Made by a program: the position numbers and the translations under genes. A stretch of 64,000 nucleotides of DNA from Anaspis maculata (lineage: Eukaryota > Arthropoda > Insecta > Coleoptera > Scraptiidae), in the NCBI GenBank assembly GCA_949128115.1, contig OX421967.1, positions 61,392,855 to 61,456,854 on the forward strand, given 5' to 3'. The notes under the pieces are model-generated. The model made no database searches, had not been told where the DNA came from, and saw nothing but the letters and a program-made list of their open reading frames with translations. Each line of letters starts with the position of its first letter. The first letter of the stretch is position 1. Below, in pieces: positions 25,641-34,637 of this stretch.

Positions 25641-28265
25641 AGTCACGTGGGTTGAAGCCTGGAGTCACGTGGGTTGGAGCCTGAAGTCACGTGGGTTAAA
25701 ACCTGAACTTTTTGGATAACAATTGTGTCTTTTTTTTTCGATATTCGTGTTCGTTTGTCAGATGTTGCGTTTGGAACAAGTAGTTGCCAACTCCAAAAGT
25801 GGTGACCGATCGTTTTGAAAGTCACGTGGGTCGAAGCCTGGAGTCACGTGGGTTGGAGCCTGAAGTCACGTGGGTTAAAACCTGAACTTTTTGGATAACA
25901 ATTGTGTCTTTTTTTTTTGATATTCGTGTTCGTTTGTCAGATGTTGCGTTTGGAACAAGTAGCTGCCAACTCCAAAAGTGGTGACTGATCGTTTTGAAAG
26001 TCACGTGGGTTGAAGCCTGGAGTCACGTGGGTTGGAGCCTGAAGTCACGTGGGTTAAAACCTGAACTTTTTGGATAACAATTACGTCTTTTTTTTTCGAT
26101 ATTCGTGTTCGTTTGTCAGATGTTGCGTTTGGAACAAGTAGCTGCCAACTCCAAAAGTGGTGACTGATCGTTTTGAAAGTCACGTGGGTTGAAGCCTGGA
26201 GTCACGTGGGTTGGAGCCTGAAGTCACGTGGGTTTAAACCTGAACTTTTTGGATAACAATTGTGTCTTTTTTTTTTGATATTCGTGTTCGTTTGTCAGAT
26301 GTTGCGTTTGGAACAAGTAGCTGCCAACTCCAAAAGTGGTGATCGATCGTTTTGAAAGTTACGTGGGTTGAAGCCTGGAGTCACGTGGGTTGCAGCCTGA
26401 AGTCACGTGGGTTTAAACCTGAACTTTTTTGATAACAATTGTGTCTTTTTTTTATGATATTCGTGTTCGTTTGTCAGGTGTTGCGTTTGGAACAAGTAGC
26501 TGCCAACTCCAAAAGTGATGACCGATCGCTCTCAAGTCACGTGGATTGAAGCCTGGAGTCACGTGGGTTGGAGCCTGAAGTCACGTGGGTTATAACCTGA
26601 TTTTTTTTGGATAACAATTGTGTCATTTTTTTTTGATATTCGTGTTTGTTTGTCAGGTGTTGCGTTTGGAACAAGTAGCTGCCAACTCCAAAAGTGATGA
26701 CCGATCGTTCTCAAGTCACGTGGATTGAAGCCTGGAGTCACGTGGGTTGGAGCCTGAAGTCACGTGGTTTATAACCTGAACTTTTTTGGATAACAATTGT
26801 GTCTTTTTTTTTGATATTCGTGTTTGTTTGTCAGGTGTTTCGTTTGGAACAAGTAGCTGCCAACTCCAAAAGTGATGACCGATCGTTCCAAAAGTCACGT
26901 GGGTTGAAGCCTGGAGTCACGTGGGTTGGAGCCTGAAGTCACGTGGGTTATAACCTGAACTTTTTGGATAACAATTGTGTCTTTTTTTTTATGATATTCG
27001 TGTTCGTTTGTCAGGTGTTGCGTTTGGAACAAGTAGCTGCCAACTCCAAAAGTGATGACCGATCGTTTCAAAAGTCACGTGGGTTGAAGCCTGGAGTCAC
27101 GTGGGTTGCAGCCTGAAGTCACGTGGGTTAAAACCTGAACTTTTTGGATAACAATTGTGTCTTTTTTTCATGATATTCGTGTTCGTTTGTCAGGTGTTGC
27201 GTTTGGAACAAGTAGCTGCCAACTCCAAAAGTGATGACCGATCGTTCTTAAAGTCACGTGGGTTGAAGCCTGGAGTCACGTGGGTTGGAGCCTGAAGTCA
27301 CGTGGGTTATAACCTGAAGTTTTTTGGATAACAATTGTGTCTTTTTCTTTTGATATTCGTGTTTGTTTGTCAGGTGTTTCGTTTGGAACAAGTAGCTGCC
27401 AACTCCAAAAGTGATGACCGATCGTTCCAAAAGTCACGTGGGTTGAAGCCTGGAGTCACGTGGGTTGGAGCCTGAAGTCACGTGGGTTATAACCTGAACT
27501 TTTTGGATAACAATTGTGTCTTTTTTTTTATGATATTCGTGTTCGTTTGTCAGGTGTTGCGTTTGGAACAAGTAGCTGCCAACTCCAAAAGTGATGACCG
27601 ATCGTTTCAAAAGTCACGTGGGTTGAAGCCTGGAGTCACGTGGGTTGCAGCCTGAAGTCACGTGGGTTAAAACCTGAACTTTTTGGATAACAATTGTGTC
27701 TTTTTTTCATGATATTCGTGTTCGTTTGTCAGGTGTTGCGTTTGGAACAAGTAGCTGCCAACTCCAAAAGTGATGACCGATCGTTCCTCAAGTCACGTGG
27801 GTTGAAGCCTGGAGTCACGTGGGTTGGAGCCTGAAGTCACGTGGGTTAAAACCTGAACTTTTTGGATAACAATTGTGTCTTTTTTTTTCGATATTCGTGT
27901 TCGTTTGTCAGATGTTGCGTTTGGAACAAGTAGTTGCCAACTCCAAAAGTGGTGACCGATCGTTTTGAAAGTCACGTGGGTCGAAGCCTGGAGTCACGTG
28001 GGTTGGAGCCTGAAGTCACGTGGGTTAAAACCTGAACTTTTTGGATAACAATTGTGTCTTTTTTTTTTGATATTCGTGTTCGTTTGTCAGGTGTTGCGTT
28101 TGGAACAAGTAGCTGCCAACTCCAAAAGTGGTGATCGATCGTTATAAAAGTTACGTGGGTTGTAGCCTGAAGTCACGTGGGTCATAACCTGAACTTTTTG
28201 GATAACAATTGTGTCTTTTTTTTTCGATATTCGTGTTCGTTTGTCAGATGTTGCGTTCGGAACAA
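25641..28265. repeat. Higher-order repeat domain D, offset 2,150 bp, and right end of array
   Basis: Units near 25,643-26,000 recur at 27,793-28,080 (offset 2,150 bp, 12 monomers), and the stretch 26,190-27,790 repeats variants from about 23,700-25,640. The last monomers at 28,080-28,265 are more diverged, and the array stops inside a monomer shortly after GTTCGGAACAA. The following sequence shows no satellite similarity, so the edge is sharp. Confidence 0.8.
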
Positions 28266-28548
28266 TTGTACTTCGGCTCCTCATCCTCTAATCACTTGAT
28301 TAGACAACTTGTAGTAGCACCTTTTGCTTTGTTCCACGCACATATTTTAAAGCGATTCATTCCCATCTCTAGCTGTGCCTAATGCTTCCGTAACGCACCC
28401 ATCTCTACAACCTCAACGTCGGCACTGTCGGTAACTTATCTGTCATTGCTATTTTGTGCGTTCCCGCATAAACGCGTACTTTTTAGGTTAACAAAATTCT
28501 AATCAAATTTTGTTTCAGAAAAGCGAGAAAATCTTCACCACTTTTGAA

Positions 28549-29439
28549 ATGGGGAAGCGAAAGCGCAGGAGAAAGTCCAGGTCACGCTCTAGCGAACCGG
28601 ACTGCTCCCGCAGAGAACTTTTGAAGCGCATCGAGAGGTTGGAAAAGGAACGCGCCGAGGGAAGGAAAAGCGCTTCGAGTTCGTCTGCCCGCTCCCGTTC
28701 CCCATCGAGGAAGTCGAGATTGAGTCGTCACTCCCCGCATCACAGAGCGAGGTCGAGCCGGAGCTCTCCGCAAAGGACACAGAGGTCGAGCAGACGCTCC
28801 CCATCTCCATCCCGCCGGTCCAGGGATGTGTCCCGGTTGAGCCAACGCTCCCTATCACAGGTGTCGAGGTCGAGTCATTGCTCCCCGTCACAAAGGTCAA
28901 GGTCGAGCCGGAGCTCCCCGGCCAGTGGGTCGAGACCTAGCTCTCCACGAACACAAGTCGAAGCAGAAAATGCTGGTTCGGCGCCCTTGTCGCAAGGAAG
29001 GACTGTAGTGCATGCCACACCAGGAGCACCTCAGTCAGAGGATGTGCTGATCATTGACAACAACGAAGAGCTGCCGGAAGACATCCTCCACACTCTGGGT
29101 ACCGAGAAGGAACCCGAAACACCAATATTCCCCATCCATCCGCAGCTGCTTGCTGCATGGAAAAAGGTAACTTTGGAAGGGCTCTCTAAGGACACCAGGG
29201 CCGGTTTATTAGAAACCTATAAAATGCCCGAGTCCCAACTGAAGCCACCAACACTCAATCCTGAGTTGTTGTCTGTGAAAGGTGTTGATGTAATATCCGA
29301 CACTTACCACTCCGCCGTACAAAGCCAATTATTGGCTAGCATAGCGGCCCAAGCGCAGGTAATCAAATCCCTTGTTGATAATAAGGCTTGCGACAAGAGT
29401 TTTAAAGATTCTCTTTTAAAACTCGTGGGAGAGTTTTGA
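28549..29439 (+). pseudogene. DIRS-like gag, first part (SR-rich N-terminus)
   Basis: The first ATG is at 28,549, giving 296 residues. Residues 1-130 are extremely rich in Arg and Ser (many RS/SR dipeptides with Pro), preceded by a basic start (GKRKRRRKSRSRS). Then follows an acidic linker and a folded-looking region with LAAWKK, LSKDTRAGLLETY and LKPPTLNPELL blocks, which match the general pattern of DIRS gag proteins. The frame stops at a TGA at 29,437, where the downstream frame (+1) clearly continues the same protein, so either one base was lost or gained or frameshifting occurs. The RS-rich tail presumably binds RNA; that is inference. The long antisense ORFs here are artefacts of the RS codon bias. 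Confidence 0.7.
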
Positions 29440-29866
29440 GGCGGACACATTCTTTCAAGTGTCACTCATTCGCAAATATTCTGTCTTACCCAACTTGGCC
29501 GCAGAGGTAAAAGCTGTGGTAAACAAAAGCCAACCCGCAATGGATGAATTCTTGCTGGGAAGTGGCCTGAGTGAACAGGTAAAATCGGCAAAATCCCTGG
29601 AAAAAGTTGGTAAAGAACTGGTGAAACAGCAACCGGTTACTCAGAGCTTTTATAAGAAAAAAGGAGGGGGGAAAACTAACTATTCCTCTTCCAGCGCTGT
29701 TTCAGGGCAGCAACAACAACAAGGTCAAACAAGCCGTACTAATTTAAACACGTCTGGCCCGACTTGGTCGCCGAGGGAGCCGAGGTCGACAGGGCGACCC
29801 CTCTACCTGCATTCCTACCAAACTTCACGTCCAGGACGCCAACGGACAAGAACACGACATCGTTAA
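29420..29866 (+). pseudogene. DIRS-like gag, second part (frame +1)
   Basis: This frame is open from 29,420 to a stop at 29,866 and takes over where the first gag frame ends. It reads a block of gag type (FFQVSLIRKYSVLPNL) followed by a low-complexity tail with a Lys/Gly run, Ser-rich stretch and poly-Gln (five Gln), then an Arg-rich end. It has no Met at a credible start, so it is not an independent gene. The last 100 bases overlap the RT frame. It represents the C-terminal half of gag separated from the N-terminal half by a frameshift. Confidence 0.65.
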
Positions 29867-30798
29867 GGCAGCTGCAAGTATGTAGGATAAAGTCCTATCT
29901 TCATGCTTGGCAAGTAATAACCGCAGACAAACTGCTATTGAGCTGGGTGGAAGGCTATAAAATAGTTTTTTCACGAGTTCCCGTTCAAACATCTCCTGCA
30001 CCTCGCATTGACTCAAAAAGTCAGGTTATAGACCTGCAACTGGCTGTAAATAAGCTTCTTGATCAAGGTGCAATTATGCCCTGTCAACCATGTAAAGAGC
30101 AGTTCATCTCTTCGTACTTCCTTGTGGAAAAACCAGATGGGTCGAAAAGATTCATTTTGAATTTGAAAAAGCTCAACGCTTTTCTCAATCCTACACATTT
30201 TAAGCTGGAGGATTACCGCACTGTAACCAAAATCATTTCAAAAGATTCTTACATGTGTACAATCGATTTGAAAGATGCATACTATCAGATTTCGATTCAC
30301 GAAACCCATAGGAAGTATCTCCGTTTTGAGTTTAAAAATCAACTGTACGAGTTCACTTGCTTGCCGTTTGGTTTGTCCCTGGCTCCCTTTGTTTTCACAA
30401 AATTGACAAAACCAATTTGTCAATTTCTCAGGTCCAAAAATATTCTTTGCGTCATGTGCCTGGACGATCTTATACTTTTTGCTGAATCGATCGAGCTTTG
30501 CGCAGAGAAAGTTTCTATTGCGAAAAATTTACTTGTTTCGCTCGGTTTTCTTTTGAACAAAGACAAGTGCAGACTGGTATCGGAAAAGCGCCAAACTTTT
30601 CTGGGTTTTGTTTTTGATAGTGAGAATTTATCTATCTCTCTGCCTTCGAGTAAAGAACAAAAAATTTTACAAATGATAAATTTATTTGAAAATTTGAATA
30701 CGTGCAAGATACGTAAATTTGCCCAGTTTATTGGTATGTTAGTACCTATCCATCTGTCCAGCCACGAAATATGGCTGGTTGTATACCAAAGTGTTTGA
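29764..30798 (+). pseudogene. DIRS-like reverse transcriptase
   Basis: The frame contains all main RT blocks: YFLVEKPDGSKRFILNL, then TIDLKDAYYQI (catalytic Asp in palm motif A), LPFGLSLAPFVFTK (motif B) and CLDDLILF (motif C, LDD), then a GFLLNKDKCRL and QTFLGFVFDS thumb segment. A pre-RT stretch (RIKSYLHAWQVITADKLLLSWVEGYKI, shown here only as RIKSYLHAW..EGYKI in the conserved parts) is typical of DIRS pol. No ATG lies near the start, so expression would have depended on frameshifting from gag or on a lost start. The true protein continues into RNase H in the next frame: the reading shifts at about 30,745, where PATKYGWLYTK follows in frame 2. Confidence 0.85.
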
Positions 30799-31132
30799 GC
30801 GAGAAAAATTTTTGGCCCTTCGAAAATCTCATGGTAATTTCGATGCAAGAATGTTTTTGAACTCTTCCGTCAAGACAGACTTGAAGTGGTGGAAGGAAAA
30901 CTTGAAGGGAGTCCACAACCAAATTCGGAAGGAAAATTTTGTGATGGAAATTTTTACTGACGCCTCACTATCTGGTTGGGGATGTTTCAGTGAAGGTCAA
31001 AGTTCCCATGGTTGGTGGAACACCACAGACCAACAAAAACACATCAATTTTCTAGAGCTCCAAGCAGTGTTTTATGGTTTGAAGTGTTTTGCCAAAGATC
31101 GAAGATCTTGTAATAATTTTGGTGCGAGTTGA
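30746..31132 (+). pseudogene. DIRS-like RNase H, N-terminal part
   Basis: After the RT frame is lost near 30,745, frame 2 carries KYGWLYTKVFERE, a linker, then IFTDASLSGWG (first catalytic Asp) and INFLELQAVFYGLK (catalytic Glu). The frame ends at 31,132, but homology moves to frame 3 at about 31,090-31,130, where VDNTTA supplies the next Asp. Two frameshifts within one domain show the copy is not functional. Confidence 0.8.
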
Positions 31133-31574
31133 TAATACAACCGCCATAGCCTACATTAATAGGATGGGCAGCATCCAATATCCAAACTTGGCTGACATGG
31201 CCAGAACAATCTGGCGTTGGTGCGAGGAAAGGGACCTTTGGATAGTGGCATCCTACATTAATTCGAAGGATAATGTGGAAGCTGATCAAGAATCACGGAT
31301 TATCTCCACAGAGACTGAATGGGAACTCTCCCAAGAAAGTTTTGAAAGTATAACAGCTCAGTTCGGTACTCCTACCGTAGATTTATTTGCTTCGCAAATT
31401 AATCGCAAATGTGAGCTATACGTTTCCTGGTTCAAAGACCCAGACTCGATGGTGGTTAATGCGTTTACTATTTCCTGGGCTGATTTTTTCTTTTATGCTT
31501 TCCCTCCCTTTTCAATAGTTCTTCGAGTACTAAATAAGATAATCTCGGATGAAGCAGAAGGAATTGTGGTGTAG
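31089..31574 (+). pseudogene. DIRS-like RNase H, C-terminal part and pol extension
   Basis: Frame 3 reads VRVDNTTAIAYINRMG (catalytic Asp), WRWCEERDLWIVASYINS and NVEADQESR (last catalytic Asp), then the DIRS-specific block FGTPTVDLFASQINRKC, SWFKDPDS, FYAFPPFSIVLRVLNKI. It stops at a TAG at 31,572. In intact elements more sequence and the tyrosine recombinase would follow; neither is seen, so the element is probably truncated close to this point. Confidence 0.82.
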
Positions 31575-31963
31575 TCCGGATGCTAGCTGCATAAAATGGA
31601 ATGAACCTTGCATTTTTTGATGCGAAGATGCTACTTGGTGGAAATGCTCTTTGCATCATACTCTTCCGATCCAGAAAGGTAGCCATCAGCGCCATCCATG
31701 CAGGCAGCGTATACTGGGTGAAACAGAAAAAAAAAGTTGGAAAATTATATTTAAATAACCGTAGCATGTGGAGACCTGTAATTTACCACATACATTATTT
31801 GTTTTATGCTCATGAGGTCACAGTAAACCGCTCTTGATTACCTTGAACCGTCTTTGAAATGTAGGGGAAAAACAGAAAAAAAAAACAAAACCACTATTTT
31901 TTCCATAAATAAGTGATTCTTAGAGATATTGACACAATACTTGGTATTTCCACAGAAAGTATT
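31575..31963. other. Unassigned spacer between DIRS relic and inverted repeat
   Basis: About 390 bp of AT-rich sequence with short ORFs on both strands that resemble no family I recognise. It may include the decayed 3' part of the DIRS element. Confidence 0.4.
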
Positions 31964-32575
31964 GTTAGAAATGATATGAGCTGGGTAGCCAATTCCTAAG
32001 CTGACTATTTCCAGAAATACGATTGTCAACTTTTTTTTTCCTCTTGAGCACCATCTTGAATCTGCCCTGTGAGGCATCGTCGAAAAAGTGATTGGTTATC
32101 ATGATAATGGTAATATTTAATCAGTGCATCGTAAAAACAACCTCCTCGTCATAATTTAGTGACCTCTTCGGCGGGAAAGAATTGCCATTCACGTATTTTC
32201 TGGCTCTTCTGAGCTTTAGTGCCCATGATAGCATTTGCAACATCTGGAATGGTAAAATATGTTAGGCATTATGAACCTTGATGTACTTTGAGGTAGCCTA
32301 CCAAGTTTTGCGATTATCAATTGAAAGGTTTGTTCTCAAAGGCTGTTTGAACAAAACTTGTTTAATTTTTTTGTGGAAATTGCAAAATATTGGATCTTTC
32401 ACCCTTATTTGATCCCTCGTTGAGGAAAGCCTGAAACCGAAAGTCTGTGAAAATTTTATGCTAATGGTTCACCGAGAACTGCTTTTCAATGTGTAGTTGT
32501 CAAAATCTGCATAGTTGCGTTCAGATTCCAGACAGAGAGCGACAAAGAAGTTCTTGCAGTGAAAAAAGAGACAAC
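31964..32575 (+). repeat. Left arm of a large imperfect inverted repeat
   Basis: The segment beginning GTTAGAAATGATATGAG pairs, reverse-complemented, with the right arm ending at 33,400. Long stretches are nearly identical (for example AGCATTTGCAACATCTGG against its complement near 33,120), with scattered substitutions and small indels. No ORF of interest lies in it. Confidence 0.9.
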
Positions 32576-32789
32576 TTTTAATGCAACGGAGAAATCTCGG
32601 AAATGTCCTTTTTAGATAGGCTTCCCGCAATACACAGGTTCTGTGGGACTCTCAAGCGTGGGTGAAAGGCTTGAAACATCACTAACTTAAGGCTCTACCA
32701 GTGTACCAAATTGCACATTTATGTTATAAAAAGCAAGGTCTCCAGACAGCTTTCAGTCTAGCTCTGGGCTAGTTTTTTCTCTATTGTAA

Positions 32790-33400
32790 TTTATGTCTTT
32801 TTTTACTGCATGAATTTCTTTATCGCTCCCTGTCTGGAATCTGAACGCAACTATGCAATTTTTGATAACTAAACATTGAAGAGCACTTTCCACTGAACCA
32901 TTATCATAAAAAATTCCGAGACTTTCGGTTTCAGGCTATCCTCAGTGAGGGATCAAGTAAGGGTGAGAGACCCAATATTTTGTATTTTTCATAAAAAAAA
33001 CGACACAAATTTTGTTCAAACAGCTTTTAAGAACAAACCTCTCAATTGATAATAGTGAAACTTGGTAGGCTACCTCAAAGTACATCAAGGTTCATAATGC
33101 GTAACATATTTTACCATTCCAGATGTTGCAAATGCCATCATGGGCACTAAAGCTTTGAAGAGCCAAAAAATACGTAAATGACAATTCTTTCCCGCTGAAG
33201 AGGTCACTAAATTATGATGAGGAGGTTGTTTTTGCGATGCAATGATTTCATGTTACCATTAATATAATAACCAATCACTTTTTCAACGATGCCTCACAAG
33301 GCAGATTCAAGATGGTGCTCAAGAGAAAAAAAAGTTGACAATCGTATTTCTGGAAATAGTTGGCTAAGAAATTGGCTACCCAGCTCATATCATTTCTAAC
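32790..33400 (-). repeat. Right arm of the large imperfect inverted repeat
   Basis: Reverse complement of the left arm, separated from it by a spacer of about 214 bp (32,576-32,789). Both arms end at the same outer boundary, CTCATATCATTTCTAAC here. The arm ends 60 bp before the TATA box of the first Polinton-type gene. It could be a fold-back transposon or two head-to-head copies of a terminal repeat; neither is proven. Confidence 0.9.
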
Positions 33401-33460
33401 ATGATTTTGTAATAAATATTCTAGATCGAAATTATCTATTAATTACCCATCACAGTGGAG

Positions 33461-33467
33461 TATAAAT
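33461..33467 (+). promoter_or_regulatory. TATA-like box upstream of the 33,547 gene
   Basis: TATAAAT lies 86 bp before the ATG, and a TCATTAG initiator-like sequence follows about 30 bp downstream of it. Spacing fits a TATA/initiator promoter. Confidence 0.5.
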
Positions 33468-33546
33468 TCAAACGGTCATAAGTATCACTCATTAGTTGTT
33501 GATACTGTGTTGAACGAGCATTATATCCATCAGAAATAAAAAAAAA

Positions 33547-33990
33547 ATGTTAGTTCTGGATGTTCAATGCTTTAAAGGTGATAAAAATAATTTAATTGCT
33601 AAAGAGATGGCAGCGTATGATGGAACAAAAATTGCACACTTTGTCTTCAAAGCACCTTTTCCGATGGATCATCTACCATCAGCGCAACAGAAAGAAGCTC
33701 GCTGGGTAATGAGCAACCATCACACAATCGACTGGGTTGAAGGTCACACACCTATGCATCGCTTTGGAGAGATAGTGAAAAAACTCACACAGCTTGAAGA
33801 AGCAGTGTATGTGAAAGGGCAGGAGAAGGCTGGATATTTGCAAAAGTATACGTCAACCCCAATTGTACAACTACCTGAACAACCAAACATCACAGCTTGT
33901 GAACCTGCTTGTTTCTATCACACAAGTACACCGTCCGTTTGCGCCTTGGCAAATGTACTTTTTTTACATGATTATTTTAAAATGGAATAA
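33547..33990 (+). CDS. Polinton-associated protein of unnamed family, copy 1
   Basis: The ORF starts at an ATG after a short A-run and encodes 147 residues. Visible features are an N-terminal LDVQCF strand with Asp5 and Gln7, KEMAAYD at 19-25, an HHTIDW segment at 58-63, VYVKGQEKAGYL at 87-98, and a C-terminal Cys/His group (Cys118, Cys122, His125, Cys132 followed by ALANV). The alternating strand pattern with early Asp and the VKG block suggests an RNase H-like or nuclease-like fold, but the catalytic set is incomplete and this is inference. A diverged copy with the same VKG and Cys/His blocks lies at 37,059-37,385, on the other side of the virion genes. Function unknown. Confidence 0.75.
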   Translation: MLVLDVQCFKGDKNNLIAKEMAAYDGTKIAHFVFKAPFPMDHLPSAQQKEARWVMSNHHTIDWVEGHTPMHRFGEIVKKLTQLEEAVYVKGQEKAGYLQKYTSTPIVQLPEQPNITACEPACFYHTSTPSVCALANVLFLHDYFKME

Positions 33991-34164
33991 AAGAAATAAT
34001 AGTGAGAATTCACTTCATCCATCCTATAAACGGCTTCATGCATATAATTTAGTTCCATATGTACCAATTCTGAATGTACACTTTCAATAAGTTTCAATAG
34101 TTCTTCGCAGGTTGATGAGGTTGTGGTTTCTTGCGGTTTAGGAGTCATCTTCTGCTCCTTCCTC
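33972..34164 (-). pseudogene. C-terminal remnant of a minus-strand gene beyond the GAA microsatellite
   Basis: On the minus strand, downstream of the GAA run, a frame reads a helical, charged stretch (EELLKLIESVHSELVHME) and ends at 33,972. It is in a different frame from the minus-strand ORF at 34,219-34,518. The 3' end overlaps the last codons of the convergent 33,547 gene. It may be the tail of that minus-strand protein, displaced by slippage in the microsatellite; it may also be non-coding. Confidence 0.35.
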
Positions 34165-34231
34165 TTCTTCTTCTTCTTCTTCTTCTTCTTTTTCTTCTTC
34201 TTCTTCTTCTTCTTCTTCTTATTCTTCCTCG
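34165..34231. repeat. (TTC)n / (GAA)n microsatellite
   Basis: About 65 bp of nearly pure TTC repeat, with one TTT and one ATT interruption. On the minus strand it would encode poly-Glu in one frame and poly-Lys in another. Its instability probably explains the stop just after EDYDEEE in the minus-strand ORF. Confidence 0.9.
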
Positions 34232-34518
34232 TCGTAGTCTTCAAGTATGAACGGTTCCACTTGCTTCAAAAATGATGATAACTTTATTCCAGACAGCAAT
34301 CTGTATAAACGCCGAATAGATATCTCATTTGCAAGATATTGGGTGCAGTACTCTTCTCCTTGTCGATGTCTTATGCATTCATCGAAATATAGTTGCTGGT
34401 CATCAACGTCGCAGTATCTAATAAGGGCATCCTCCAGAAATTGTAACCGCAGGTCATACAGCAGGGAACGTGCAGCTTTCACACACTCTCTCACAATCTT
34501 CCACTCTACCTCACACAT
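34219..34518 (-). CDS. Hypothetical minus-strand protein of the Polinton cluster
   Basis: A clean ATG at 34,518 opens a 99-residue frame rich in helices and charged residues (AARSLLYDLRLQFLEDALIR, then DECIRHRQGEEYC and ISIRRLYRLLSGIK). It ends in an acidic tail, EDYDEEE, where a TAA falls within the GAA microsatellite. It lies divergent to the BIR gene (starts 120 bp apart) and convergent to the 33,547 gene. I do not recognise the family. The acidic end and further open sequence beyond the microsatellite in another frame suggest the original protein was longer. No membrane segment or signal peptide is visible. Confidence 0.5.
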   Translation of the reverse strand: MCEVEWKIVRECVKAARSLLYDLRLQFLEDALIRYCDVDDQQLYFDECIRHRQGEEYCTQYLANEISIRRLYRLLSGIKLSSFLKQVEPFILEDYDEEE

Positions 34519-34637
34519 GATGTCTTTTGAACAGCAGAGTACTTGTAGCTTTATATCATCCTATCCCCACTCTAATTCAAAAAATCCCTACTACCCACTC
34601 CAAGGCCAAGAGTGAAGGTAACCGGTTTAATAGAAAC

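Larger units (their letters stand above)
1..28265. repeat. 179-bp satellite array with nested 22-bp CACGTG sub-repeats
   Basis: A head-to-tail tandem array of roughly 158 monomers fills the first 28.3 kb. Each monomer holds, in order: two to five copies of a 22-bp box beginning GTCACGTGGGTTGAAGCC; a segment with GGATAACAATTGTGTC; a T-run of about 8 to 14; CGATATTCGTGTTCGTTTG; GTTGCGTTTGGAACAAGTAG; and a GACCGATCG or GATCGATCG end. Monomer length changes in 22-bp steps (mostly 179, also 201 and 223) according to the number of boxes. No transposon or unrelated DNA interrupts it. The first base is inside a monomer, so the array extends beyond the window. Function is unknown; pericentromeric or heterochromatic satellite is an inference from size and homogeneity. 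Confidence 0.97.
28266..31574 (+). mobile_element. DIRS-like retrotransposon relic, lacking a visible tyrosine recombinase
   Basis: Gag-like, reverse-transcriptase and RNase H regions follow one another in the DIRS order. The RNase H extension with the VDNTTAIAYINRMG and PTVDLFASQIN blocks is of the DIRS/PAT type rather than the Ty3 or Copia type. The coding region changes frame in gag, between RT and RNase H, and inside RNase H, so this copy is dead or heavily decayed. The tyrosine recombinase gene expected after RNase H, and the terminal or internal repeats of DIRS elements, were not found before the sequence changes character at about 31,575. The relic begins directly at the satellite edge; 28,266-28,548 is non-coding and could be its 5' leader. 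Confidence 0.8.

Noticed and set aside
382..28284. Dozens of minus-strand ORFs of about 60 codons, one per satellite monomer, end to end with 4-base overlaps
   Set aside because: They mostly start at GTG rather than ATG, the 179-bp period is not a multiple of three so neighbours lie in different frames, and they are conserved only because the monomer is. No upstream signals or domains.
28582..28900. Two overlapping antisense ORFs of 87 and 103 codons in the gag region
   Set aside because: They arise from the Arg/Ser-rich codon composition of the sense strand and have no recognisable domain.
30420..30848. Minus-strand ORF of 142 codons inside the RT region
   Set aside because: It lies opposite clear RT motifs and has no domain of its own.
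34247..34615. Plus-strand ORF of 122 codons opposite the minus-strand Polinton gene
   Set aside because: It overlaps a better minus-strand ORF with an ATG start and conserved-looking helices. Its own composition (Ser/Arg/Tyr-rich) looks like an antisense shadow.
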